Origin: Pseudomonas tolaasii NCPPB 2192
GTDB taxonomy: Bacteria > Pseudomonadota > Gammaproteobacteria > Pseudomonadales > Pseudomonadaceae
Length of the DNA: 64,000 nt
NCBI RefSeq assembly: GCF_002813445.1
Contig: NZ_PHHD01000001.1
Location: 62,001-126,000, forward strand
Direction: 5' to 3'
Shown here: positions 36,562 to 47,740 of the stretch, in pieces
How positions within the stretch are numbered: position 1 is the stretch's first letter
How the letters are laid out: each line of letters starts with the position of its first letter
The notes under the pieces: generated by a model
Seen by the model: the letters and a program-made list of their open reading frames with translations, nothing else
What the model was told of the DNA's origin: nothing
The model's database searches: none
Translations under genes and position numbers: made by a program

Positions 36562-37479
36562 ATGTCGACCACCTGGCACATTCTCGGCGCTGGCAGCCTG
36601 GGCACACTCTGGGCCACACGCCTGGCCCGCGCCGGCGTGCCCGTGCGATTGATTCTGCGCGACGCCGCTCGCCTGGCGAATTACCAAGCCGGTGCCGGGC
36701 TGACGCTGGTGGAACAGGGCCTGGAGCAGACCTACCCCGTGATCGGCGAAACACCTGACAGCCCCGAGCCAATTCGTCGCCTGTTAGTGGCGTGCAAAGC
36801 CTACGACGCTCAAAGCGCCGTCGCACAACTGCAACACCGGCTGGCGCCGGACGCCGAACTGGTCCTGCTGCAAAACGGCCTCGGCAGCCAGGACGCGGTC
36901 GCCGTGCAATTGCCTCAGGCGCGCTGCCTGTTTGCCTCCAGTACCGAAGGCGCGTTTCGCGACGGCGACTGGCGCGTGGTGTTCGCCGGACATGGTTACA
37001 CCTGGCTGGGCGACGCCGCCCACCCGACTCCACCGCCGTGGCTGGAAGACCTGCACGCCGCCGGCATCCCCCACGCCTGGAGCACCGACATCCTCACGCG
37101 CCTGTGGCGCAAGCTGGCGCTCAACTGCGCGATCAACCCGCTGACCGTGCTGTACCAGTGCCGCAACGGCGGCCTGCAAGCGCATCAATGTGAAGTCGCC
37201 ACCCTGTGTGCCGAGCTGGCCGAACTCCTCGAATGCTGTGGCCAGCCTGCAGCCGCCGAAGGTTTGCACAGCGAAGTGGAGCGCGTGATCCAGACCACGG
37301 CCGCCAACTACTCCTCCATGTACCAGGACGTGGCCAACGCCCGGCGCACCGAAATCAGCTACCTGCTCGGTTATGCATGCCAGGCGGCTGCCCGCCATCA
37401 ATTGGTTTTGCCACACCTGCAACAATTGCAAGCGCGGCTGGTCGGCTACCTGGTTGCACGCGGATTGGCCAGCGACTGA
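36562..37479 (+). CDS. panE: 2-dehydropantoate 2-reductase
   Basis: NADPH-dependent reduction of ketopantoate to pantoate in coenzyme A synthesis. From the ATG at 36562 it has 305 residues with the Rossmann motif WHILGAGSLGTLWATRLARAG at the N-terminus. The catalytic lysine lies in LWRKLALNCAINPLT near residue 190. The segment NYSSMYQDVANARRTEISYLLG is the C-terminal family signature. Some paralogues have other ketoacid substrates; position matches PA4397. Confidence 0.93.
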   Translation: MSTTWHILGAGSLGTLWATRLARAGVPVRLILRDAARLANYQAGAGLTLVEQGLEQTYPVIGETPDSPEPIRRLLVACKAYDAQSAVAQLQHRLAPDAELVLLQNGLGSQDAVAVQLPQARCLFASSTEGAFRDGDWRVVFAGHGYTWLGDAAHPTPPPWLEDLHAAGIPHAWSTDILTRLWRKLALNCAINPLTVLYQCRNGGLQAHQCEVATLCAELAELLECCGQPAAAEGLHSEVERVIQTTAANYSSMYQDVANARRTEISYLLGYACQAAARHQLVLPHLQQLQARLVGYLVARGLASD

Positions 37480-37525
37480 GGCACGCGCTACCCTGCCTAC
37501 CTGTCTATCACCTGGGAAAACCCTG

Positions 37526-39562
37526 ATGCCACTGCGCCAGCGTCTTGAAAATCTACCGGTAGGGCAGAAGCTGCTGGCCGCCCTGCTGGTGTTGTTGACC
37601 ACTGTATTGTTGGTGGCCAACCTGACGTTCATCAGCGCGGCCTACTGGATTTCCCAGGAAAGCATGGCGCCGCAGGCGTTGCAGGCCATTGGCCGCCTGG
37701 TGTCCAACCCGTCGCTGGCCGCCGAAGCCATCGAGTCACCCGCCAAAGCCGAGGCCTTGCTCAATGAATTGACCAGCTATTCGCCGTTGCGCGCCGCGGC
37801 GCTGTACGACGGCGACGGCAACCGCCTGGCGCAGATGCAGCACGGCAACCGCCTGCATCTGCCGGATAACTACCGGCACATCGAAGCGTGGCGCGTGACC
37901 GAGTTTCGCAGCAACCAGGTCATCACCCTGCCCCGCGCCGGCCAGCCTTCCGGGCACTTGCTGCTGGTGGCGAGCAGCGAACTGCCGGTGGCCTTCTATA
38001 CGGGGACGCTGACCGCCAGCCTCGGCATCCTGATTTTCAGCGTGTTGCTCTGGCTGGTGATCGCCCGGCAGATCAAGCGCCTGATCACCCGGCCGATCCA
38101 CGAACTTGAAGAGCTGTCACGCCAGGTCACCCGCGAAGAGAACTACGCCCTGCGCGCCGGGCGCGGCAACCACGATGAAATCGGCAGCCTGGCCGAGGCC
38201 TTCAACACCATGTTGTCGCGCATCGAAGCCCGGGAGCAGCAACTCAAACGCGCGCGCGACGACTCCCAGGCCGCTTACGACCAGGCTCAGGGCCTGGCCG
38301 AAGAAACCCGCCACACCAACCGCAAGCTGGAACTGGAAGTGCAGGTTCGCAGCAAGATCGAGAAAAAACTCACGGGTTTTCAGAACTATCTGAACAGCAT
38401 CATCGACTCGATGCCCTCGGCGCTGATCGCCCTCGACGAGCAGCTTTACGTCACCCAGTGGAATCAGGAAGCCAGCGCGCTTTCCGGTACGCGCCTGGAT
38501 GAAGCGCTGAACCAGCCGATTTTCCTGGCCTTCCAGCCGCTCAAACCCTACCTGCCGCAGATCAAGGCCACGGTTGAACAACACACGGTTGAACGCATCG
38601 AGCGCGTCACTTGGGTCAAAGACGACGAACCCAAGCACTACGCCCTCACCTTCTACCCGTTGATGGGCGGCGCCGGGCGCGGTGTGGTCATCCGCATTGA
38701 CGACATTACCCAGCGCCTTTCCCTGGAAGAAATGATGGTGCAGTCGGAGAAAATGCTCTCCGTCGGCGGCCTTGCTGCGGGCATGGCCCATGAAATCAAC
38801 AACCCGCTGGGGGCCATCCTGCACAACGTGCAGAACATCCGCCGCCGCCTGTCTCCCGACCTGCCGAAAAACCTGGAACACGCCGAACAAGCCGGCATTG
38901 AACTGGAGACCGTCAACCGTTACCTGCAAAGCCGTGAAGTGCCGCAGTTGCTCGACGGCATTCAACAGGCCGGCGCGCGGGCGGCGAAAATCGTCACCCA
39001 TATGCTCAGCTTCAGCCGCCGCAGCAATCGCCAGATGGCGCCGTGTGATTTGCCGGCGCTGATCGATCAAGCCGTGGACATTGCCGGTAACGACTTCGAC
39101 CTAACCATCGGCTTCGACTTCAAGGGCCAGGCGATAATCCGCCAGTTCGACCCGCAACTCGGCCCGGTCCCCGGCACAGCCAACGAACTGGAACAGGTGC
39201 TGCTCAACCTGCTGAAAAACGCCGCCCAGGCCATTCACCTGCGTGAAGACGACAGTGAACCGGGGCGCATCATTTTGCGCACCCGGCTGAATCCGCCCTG
39301 GGCGGAAATCCAGGTGGAGGACAACGGCATCGGCATGAGCGAAAGCGTACGCAAGCGCACCTTCGAGCCGTTCTTCACCACCAAGGAAATCGGACAGGGC
39401 ACCGGGCTTGGGCTGTCGGTGTCGTATTTCATCATCACCAACAACCACAAGGGCCAGATGGAAGTGCACTCCACGCCGGGCCAGGGCACCTGTTTCACCC
39501 TGCGCCTGCCGTTGGCCGGCAGCCAACTGCCACCCCACGAACTCACCCGACTGGAGCAATGA
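37526..39562 (+). CDS. Sensor histidine kinase with HAMP and PAS domains
   Basis: Two-component sensor of 678 residues. Membrane helices lie at about 15-40 and 158-183 around a ~115-residue periplasmic sensor. HAMP (about 183-235) and a coiled coil are followed by PAS (about 290-395). The phospho-acceptor is H422 in AAGMAHEINNPLGAI. The ATPase has its N-box at N565 (LNLLKNAAQAI), DNGIGM, and FEPFFTTKEIGQGTGLGLS. No response regulator gene adjoins; the stop overlaps the next gene's first ATG. The position matches PA4398, reported to influence swarming and biofilm in P. aeruginosa. Ligand unknown. Confidence 0.93.
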   Translation: MPLRQRLENLPVGQKLLAALLVLLTTVLLVANLTFISAAYWISQESMAPQALQAIGRLVSNPSLAAEAIESPAKAEALLNELTSYSPLRAAALYDGDGNRLAQMQHGNRLHLPDNYRHIEAWRVTEFRSNQVITLPRAGQPSGHLLLVASSELPVAFYTGTLTASLGILIFSVLLWLVIARQIKRLITRPIHELEELSRQVTREENYALRAGRGNHDEIGSLAEAFNTMLSRIEAREQQLKRARDDSQAAYDQAQGLAEETRHTNRKLELEVQVRSKIEKKLTGFQNYLNSIIDSMPSALIALDEQLYVTQWNQEASALSGTRLDEALNQPIFLAFQPLKPYLPQIKATVEQHTVERIERVTWVKDDEPKHYALTFYPLMGGAGRGVVIRIDDITQRLSLEEMMVQSEKMLSVGGLAAGMAHEINNPLGAILHNVQNIRRRLSPDLPKNLEHAEQAGIELETVNRYLQSREVPQLLDGIQQAGARAAKIVTHMLSFSRRSNRQMAPCDLPALIDQAVDIAGNDFDLTIGFDFKGQAIIRQFDPQLGPVPGTANELEQVLLNLLKNAAQAIHLREDDSEPGRIILRTRLNPPWAEIQVEDNGIGMSESVRKRTFEPFFTTKEIGQGTGLGLSVSYFIITNNHKGQMEVHSTPGQGTCFTLRLPLAGSQLPPHELTRLEQ

Positions 39563-39564
39563 CC

Positions 39565-40143
39565 ATGGGCTTTCGCCTGTCGAAGATCTACACCCGTACC
39601 GGCGACAAAGGCGAAACCGGCCTGGGCGACGGCCGCCGTGTAGCCAAGGACCACCCGCGCATAGAGGCCATTGGTGAAGTCGATACGCTGAATAGCCAGT
39701 TGGGTTTGTTGCTGGCCAACCTTGAAGAGCAAAGCGGCAAGCACCCGGAATTGAAGGATGTGATCGAAGTGCTTTCGCCTTGCCAGCATCGCTTGTTTGA
39801 CCTGGGCGGTGAGCTGGCGATGCCGGTGTACAAGGCCTTGAACGCGGCGGAAGTGGACCGGCTGGAAGCGGCGATTGATCGCTGGAACGAGGAAGTCGGG
39901 CCGTTGGAAAATTTCATTTTGCCCGGTGGCTCGGCGTTGATTGCCCAGGCCCATGTGTGTCGCAGCCTGGCGCGCAGTGCGGAGAGGCGGTGTCAGCAGT
40001 TGAATGCGGTGGAGCCGCTGGAAGGCGTGGGGCTTTCGTATATCAATCGTTTGTCGGATGTGTTGTTTGTGGCGGCACGGGTGATTGCCAAACGCCAAGG
40101 GGTCGCGGAGGTGCTGTGGCAGGCGGCGGCCAGGCCCCACTGA
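39565..40143 (+). CDS. PduO-type cob(I)yrinic acid a,c-diamide / cobalamin adenosyltransferase
   Basis: Transfers the adenosyl group of ATP to cob(I)alamin to make adenosylcobalamin. The start at 39565 (MGFRLSKIYTRTGDKGETGLGDGRR) has GGAG eight bases upstream; the ATG two codons earlier overlaps the kinase stop. 192 residues. Family features: the N-terminal ATP-binding TGDKGETGL and the central segment RCQQLNAVEPLEGVGLSYINRLSDVLFVAAR. Coupling to a sensor kinase is unusual; a 29-bp-arm palindrome follows. Confidence 0.93.
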   Translation: MGFRLSKIYTRTGDKGETGLGDGRRVAKDHPRIEAIGEVDTLNSQLGLLLANLEEQSGKHPELKDVIEVLSPCQHRLFDLGGELAMPVYKALNAAEVDRLEAAIDRWNEEVGPLENFILPGGSALIAQAHVCRSLARSAERRCQQLNAVEPLEGVGLSYINRLSDVLFVAARVIAKRQGVAEVLWQAAARPH

Positions 40144-40164
40144 TAATTTGGTGGTGACTGATTT

Positions 40165-40247
40165 GGCCCCATCGCAGGCGAGCCAGCTCCCACACTTGAT
40201 CTGTGAACACATTCAAATGTGGGAGCTGGCTCGCCTGCGATGGGGCC
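40165..40247. repeat. Long perfect REP palindrome between convergent genes
   Basis: Arms GGCCCCATCGCAGGCGAGCCAGCTCCCAC-type of 29 bp (40165-40193 and 40219-40247) are perfectly complementary around 25 bp. It belongs to the window's main repeat family and also extends beyond the usual core. It separates the 3' ends of the adenosyltransferase and Nudix-ThiE genes and may act as their terminator. Confidence 0.88.
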
Positions 40248-40260
40248 CGTCAGAACGGCA

Positions 40261-41205
40261 TCAAACTTCCGGCCAGAACGCCCGAATGCCAGCAACGCCT
40301 TGGGCCCCGGCAGCCCAAGCCTGTTGCCGCTCAGTTGGCCCAACCCCGCCCAACAGAAACACCGGCTTGTTGAACCCACGGATCAACTGAGCCGCCATGT
40401 CCCAACCGAGCGGCTGGCCATCAGGATGCGTCTGGGTCGGCTGCACCGGCGACAGCGTGACAAAATCCACGTCCATCATGTGCGCCAGCGCGAGTTCTTC
40501 AGCGTTGTGGCACGACGCCGCCAGCCAACGATCCTTCGGCAGCGGTCGGCCCTTGCTCGCATATTTGCGCAACTGCGCCGAGGTCATGTGCCAGCCGGCC
40601 GAAGGAAAATCCCCCAGCCATTCAAATGGGCCCTTGAGCATCAACTGCGCCTTGCCGGCACACAGGCCCACGGCGTCCACCGCAAGGTCGCGGTATTTCG
40701 GGTCGTAGCCGTTGGGCGCGCGCAATTGAATCAGCTTGATGCCACCGGCAATGGCTTTCTGGATACCACGCAACAGGGTCGGGGTTTCCAGTTCGCCAGG
40801 CGTGATCAGGTACTCGGCAGGCAAACGCGCCGCCGCCACGATCGGCGCATTCGCCGCCGGGAACTCATAATTGATCAAGTCTCGGGGCGCCACCCATTCC
40901 AGCGGCTGCCCTTCGGCACCATGGGGTTCGCCGCCAAAGGCCGAGACTTCCCACACATCCAGCAGCACCTGCTTGTCCGGGTAGTCATGTTGCACTTTGA
41001 TCAACGGGCGTGCCGTGGTGACCTGAATGCCCAACTCTTCCTGCAACTCGCGGGACAGTGCGGCGGCCACCGATTCGTCGGCCTCCACCTTGCCCCCGGG
41101 AAACTCCCACAGGCCGCCCTGATGCTGGGTATCGGCGCGGCGTGCCAGCAGGATCCTGCCGTCGACACCGCGGATCACCGCTGCTGCTACATGCACTCGT
41201 TTCAC
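40261..41205 (-). CDS. Nudix hydrolase fused to a thiamine-phosphate-synthase-like domain
   Basis: 314 residues from a GTG at 41205 (VKRVHVAAAVI). Residues 1-130 are a MutT-type Nudix domain with the complete box GGKVEADESVAAALSRELQEELGI, able to clean oxidised dGTP. Residues about 140-314 resemble ThiE/TenI (LLRGIQKAIAGGIKLIQLRAP, DFVTLSPVQPTQTHPDGQPLGW, VFLLGGVGPTERQQAWAAGAQGVAGI). The catalytic thiamine residues were not checked and this half may be regulatory. It follows argJ by 20 bp. Same arrangement as PA4400. Confidence 0.9.
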   Translation of the reverse strand: MKRVHVAAAVIRGVDGRILLARRADTQHQGGLWEFPGGKVEADESVAAALSRELQEELGIQVTTARPLIKVQHDYPDKQVLLDVWEVSAFGGEPHGAEGQPLEWVAPRDLINYEFPAANAPIVAAARLPAEYLITPGELETPTLLRGIQKAIAGGIKLIQLRAPNGYDPKYRDLAVDAVGLCAGKAQLMLKGPFEWLGDFPSAGWHMTSAQLRKYASKGRPLPKDRWLAASCHNAEELALAHMMDVDFVTLSPVQPTQTHPDGQPLGWDMAAQLIRGFNKPVFLLGGVGPTERQQAWAAGAQGVAGIRAFWPEV

Positions 41206-41225
41206 CGCGCTTATCCTCTCTGCAA

Positions 41226-42443
41226 TCAGGTACGGTATTCCGCGTTGATTTTCACGTACTCGTGGGACAGGTCGGTGGTCCAGATGGTTTCGCTGCAATC
41301 GCCGCGGCCCAGCTCAATGCGGATGGTGATTTCTTCCTGTTGCATCACCGCCGAGCCCTGGGCTTCGGTGTAGGTCTCTGCGCGGGCGCCACGGCTGGCG
41401 ATGCACACACCGCTCAGGAACACGTCGATCTTGCTCACGTCCAGGTCCGGCACGCCGGCACGGCCGACGGCGGCGAGGATACGCCCCCAGTTCGGGTCGG
41501 AGGCGAACAGCGCGGTCTTGATCAGCGGCGAGTGCGCCACGGTGTAACCCACGTCCAGGCACTCTTGATGATTGCCGCCGCCGTTGACTTCCACGGTGAC
41601 GAATTTGGTGGCGCCTTCGCCATCACGCACGATGGCCTGAGCCACGTCCATGCAGACTTCGAACACAGCCTGCTTCAACGCCGCGAACAACGGACCGCTC
41701 GCCTCGGTGATTTCCGGCAGGTTGGCCTGGCCGGTGGCAATCAGCATGCAGCAGTCGTTGGTCGAGGTGTCGCCGTCGATGGTGATGCGGTTGAACGACT
41801 TGTTGGCACCGTCCAGGATCAACTTGTGCAGCACCTCGCGGGAGACTTTGGCGTCGGTGGCGATGTAACCGAGCATGGTGGCCATGTTCGGGCGAATCAT
41901 GCCTGCGCCCTTGCTGATGCCGGTCACGGTAACCGTGACGCCTTCGTGTACAAATTGACGGCTAGCACCTTTTGGCAGGGTGTCGGTGGTCATGATGCCG
42001 GTGGCGGCGGCAGCCCAGTTATCCACAGACAGGTCGTCCAGCGCAGCTTGCAGGGCGCCTTCGATTTTTTCGACGGGCAACGGCTCGCCGATCACGCCGG
42101 TGGAGTACGGCAACACCTGGCTGGCATCCACGCCGGTCAATTGGGCCAGCTTGGCGCAGGTGCGCGCAGCCGCCACCAGGCCAAGTTCGCCGGTGCCGGC
42201 GTTGGCATTGCCGGTGTTGGTCAGCAGGTAGCGGATGTTACCGGCGACACGCTGCTTGGCCAGGATCACCGGCGCTGCGCAGAACGCATTGAGGGTGAAC
42301 ACACCGGCGACAGTCGAACCTTCGGCACAGCGCATCACCACCACATCTTTACGCCCCGGGCGCTTGATGCCGGCCGACGCGATACCGAGTTCAAAACCGG
42401 CGACTGGGTGCAAAGTGGGCAAAGGACCAAGACCAACAGCCAT
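41226..42443 (-). CDS. argJ: Bifunctional ornithine acetyltransferase / N-acetylglutamate synthase
   Basis: Recycles the acetyl group from acetylornithine to glutamate in arginine biosynthesis. From the ATG at 42443 it has 405 residues. The self-cleavage site lies in AATGIMTTDTLPKG near residue 185; cleavage before the second threonine makes it the nucleophile. Start MAVGLGPLPTLHPVAG and the motifs KGAGMIRPNMATMLGYIATDA and GANKSFNRITIDGDTSTNDC are family-typical. Downstream of secA on the same strand but behind a hairpin. Confidence 0.97.
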   Translation of the reverse strand: MAVGLGPLPTLHPVAGFELGIASAGIKRPGRKDVVVMRCAEGSTVAGVFTLNAFCAAPVILAKQRVAGNIRYLLTNTGNANAGTGELGLVAAARTCAKLAQLTGVDASQVLPYSTGVIGEPLPVEKIEGALQAALDDLSVDNWAAAATGIMTTDTLPKGASRQFVHEGVTVTVTGISKGAGMIRPNMATMLGYIATDAKVSREVLHKLILDGANKSFNRITIDGDTSTNDCCMLIATGQANLPEITEASGPLFAALKQAVFEVCMDVAQAIVRDGEGATKFVTVEVNGGGNHQECLDVGYTVAHSPLIKTALFASDPNWGRILAAVGRAGVPDLDVSKIDVFLSGVCIASRGARAETYTEAQGSAVMQQEEITIRIELGRGDCSETIWTTDLSHEYVKINAEYRT

Positions 42444-42506
42444 GAATGCGCTCCTTAAAAATGAGGTGATGTCTGTGCCGTCGTGAGCGACGGTGAAATT
42501 AATGGC

Positions 42507-42540
42507 AAAACGCCGCGACGGCAAAGGCCGGTCGCGGCGC
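42507..42540 (-). terminator. Terminator of secA
   Basis: CGCCGCGAC (42511-42519) with GTCGCGGCG (42531-42539) and a short TTTTGCC on the minus strand. It lies 28 bp past the secA stop and before argJ. Confidence 0.75.
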
Positions 42541-42567
42541 AGGGTGTTGCAGCGTCAGGCAAAAATC

Positions 42568-45303
<2,736 letters not shown>

Positions 45304-45608
45304 ATCGGCAGGTTCTTCCACACATAGGGATGGAGGGCGCACCGTGAGTGGCCCGAGCAGCCCTCACGGCCGCATGCGAACGCGCATTCTACCCGGATTC
45401 GTGGGTGAGGAAAGTGGCGTTATTCCCCGATGCTGGCATGGCGCTGTGAGAGGGCCTGTTTAAAATAAGGGCTTTTGCCGGAACTTCAACCCATCAAACG
45501 CAGAAGTTACCTATTGATTTCTAGGGCAAAGCCCGGCCGGCGCTTTGTCCGGGGGCACACGGGTGCTTTCTGCTAAGATGGCGGCTCTGTTACTTAAGGT
45601 GTCTAAAC
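45304..45608. other. Intergenic region between divergent secA and dciA
   Basis: No gene is seen in these 305 bases. Near the right end an extended -10 (TGCTAAGAT, 45571-45579) and AAGGTG form a likely promoter and ribosome site for the dciA-like gene. No translational arrest peptide like SecM is recognisable before secA. Confidence 0.5.
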
Positions 45609-46064
45609 ATGGCATTTCGCCCACATACAGCCCGCGCCCCAGGCGTGTTGCTTCGCGAAGCCAAGCCGTTAAAAGCCATCTTCGGCCACGCGCAACGCCT
45701 GGGCCATTTGCAACGCCTGCTCGAAAGCCAGTTGCAACCCGCCGCGCGGGAACATTGCCATGTAGCGTCCTGGCGGGAGGGCAATTTGCTGTTAATTGTC
45801 ACCGACGGCCACTGGGCAACCCGTTTGCGCTATCAGCAAAAACGCCTGCAGCGTCAATTAATGCTGTTTGATGAATTCGCCAGCCTCATGCGTATCCAGT
45901 TCAAGGTCCAGCCGCCCACCGTGCAGCAAGGCGCGGCGGGCCACACCATGGACCTCTCGGAGAACGCGGCCGAAACCATTCAGGCCACGGCCGACGGCAT
46001 CAGCGACCCGGGTTTGCGCGCAGCCCTTGAACGGTTGGCCGCCCACGCCCGCCCCAAACCCTGA
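45609..46064 (+). CDS. dciA: DUF721/DciA-family protein
   Basis: A 151-residue member of DUF721, the group of DciA, the ancestral loader of the replicative helicase DnaB in bacteria lacking DnaC. The KH-like N-terminal domain is visible in HCHVASWREGNLLLIVTDGHWATRLRYQQKRL (about residues 49-80), and a disordered C-terminal half follows. Coupled to secA in divergent orientation, as in other pseudomonads (near PA4403-PA4405). The functional assignment rests on the family. Confidence 0.85.
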   Translation: MAFRPHTARAPGVLLREAKPLKAIFGHAQRLGHLQRLLESQLQPAAREHCHVASWREGNLLLIVTDGHWATRLRYQQKRLQRQLMLFDEFASLMRIQFKVQPPTVQQGAAGHTMDLSENAAETIQATADGISDPGLRAALERLAAHARPKP

Positions 46065-46068
46065 CGCA

Positions 46069-47547
46069 TTACTTGCGCTTGCTGCCACCGAGCAACGAGC
46101 CCAACAAGCCGCGCACCAACTGGCGGCCCATCTGATTGGCCGCCTGCTGCATCGCCGATTTAAGCGCCTTGCCTGCCGTCGTCCCCAAAAACGCCCCAGC
46201 CTTATCGGTGAAGCTCGGTTCCTCGGCGGCGGGCTTGGCTTCCTCGGTGGTGCCCAGGTCCTTGCGGGCCATCAGCACTTCATAGGCCGACTCGCGGTCA
46301 ATCGGCTTGTCATAACGCCCCAGCAACGGCGAACGGGCGATCAATGCCGCGCGCTCGGCTTCGCTGAGTGGCCCGATCCGCGATTGCGGTGGTGCCACCA
46401 GTACGCGCTGGACCACTTCCGGCGTGCCCTTTTCCTGCAAGGTACCGACCAACGCCTCACCCGTGCCCAGCTCGGTCAGCACCGACAACGTATCGAAGGT
46501 CGGGTTGGGCCGGAAACCGTCCGCCACCGCACGCAAGGATTTCTGCTCTTTAGCCGTAAACGCCCGCAGACCGTGCTGAATCCGTAGGCCCAGTTGCGCG
46601 AGCACCGTGTCCGGCAAGTCGCTCGGCGATTGAGTGACGAAATACACGCCCACGCCTTTGGAACGGATCAGGCGCACCACCTGCTCCAAACGCTCCTGCA
46701 AGGCTTTGGGCGTGTCCGCGAACAACAAGTGGGCCTCGTCGAAAAACAACGCCAGCAAGGGTTTGTCAGCATCGCCACGTTCCGGCAATTGCTCGAACAA
46801 CTCCGCCAGCAGCCACAACAGAAACGTCGCGTAAACCTTGGGCGCCTCATGCACCAGGCGGCTGGCGTCCAGCAAGTGAATGCGCCCGTGACCGTCGGAC
46901 GTTGGCTGCAAAATGTCTTCAAGCTGCAGCGCCGGCTCGCCAAACAGGGCTTCGGCGCCCTGCTGCTCCAGCACGGCCAGACGCCTGAGCAAGGCCTGGC
47001 TGGAACCGGTGGTCATCAGCGCGGCATCGTCGCCCAGTAACTCCGGGTGGTAACGCAGGTGGTTGAGCAAGGCCTTGAGATCTTTGAGGTCGAGCAGCAA
47101 CAGGCCCTCGCGGTCTGCCACCTTGAACGTCGCATAAAGTGCTGATTGCTGGCTGTCGGTAAGTTCGAGCAACGCGCCGAGCAATAAAGGCCCCATCTCG
47201 CTGATGGTGGTGCGCAACGGATGACCGGACTGCCCGTGGATATCCCACAACGTGACCGGATACGCCTTCGCTTTGTAATTAAGGAAAGGCATGCCCGCAA
47301 TGCGCTCGGCCACCTTGCCTTGAGGGTTGGCGGCAGCGCCCAGGCCGCACAGGTCGCCCTTGATGTCAGCGGCGAACACGGCCACGCCCGCATCACTGAA
47401 GGCTTCCGCCAGGCGCTGCAACGTGACGGTTTTGCCTGTGCCGGTGGCGCCGGCAATCAACCCGTGACGGTTGGCCAGGCGCATGGCCTGCGCGATGGGT
47501 TGGCCATCCAGGCCCGCGCCGATAAGGAGTTGCGAAGAGTCAGGCAT
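46069..47547 (-). CDS. HerA-like/YjgR DUF853 ATPase
   Basis: 492-residue P-loop ATPase of the HerA/FtsK superfamily. Walker A is GATGTGKTVTLQRLAEAF near residue 33 and Walker B LLALFFDEAHLLF near residue 265. The central segments FLNYKAKAYPVTLWDIHGQSGHPLRTTISEMGP and SKGVGVYFVTQSPSDLPDTVLAQLG are typical of the YjgR family, a DNA-pumping-like enzyme of unknown role. The C-terminal ~70 residues carry a basic, Gly-rich tail ending GGSKRK. Converges with dciA with four bases between stops. Confidence 0.9.
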   Translation of the reverse strand: MPDSSQLLIGAGLDGQPIAQAMRLANRHGLIAGATGTGKTVTLQRLAEAFSDAGVAVFAADIKGDLCGLGAAANPQGKVAERIAGMPFLNYKAKAYPVTLWDIHGQSGHPLRTTISEMGPLLLGALLELTDSQQSALYATFKVADREGLLLLDLKDLKALLNHLRYHPELLGDDAALMTTGSSQALLRRLAVLEQQGAEALFGEPALQLEDILQPTSDGHGRIHLLDASRLVHEAPKVYATFLLWLLAELFEQLPERGDADKPLLALFFDEAHLLFADTPKALQERLEQVVRLIRSKGVGVYFVTQSPSDLPDTVLAQLGLRIQHGLRAFTAKEQKSLRAVADGFRPNPTFDTLSVLTELGTGEALVGTLQEKGTPEVVQRVLVAPPQSRIGPLSEAERAALIARSPLLGRYDKPIDRESAYEVLMARKDLGTTEEAKPAAEEPSFTDKAGAFLGTTAGKALKSAMQQAANQMGRQLVRGLLGSLLGGSKRK

Positions 47548-47740
47548 TTCGTCACCTATGGTTAATCTTTAATGTCGCCGAGTCGATATAGACACATGTG
47601 AGACCCACAAAGTCTAAAAATAGGTCAGATAGCTCCTACAGGGACTAACGAGAAATATCACGCCTTTTTTGACGCTGCCATATTGCGCCTCCCACAAGGA
47701 CGCGCCCCGGATATTAAGACCTTAGCGGACCCTACAAGCC

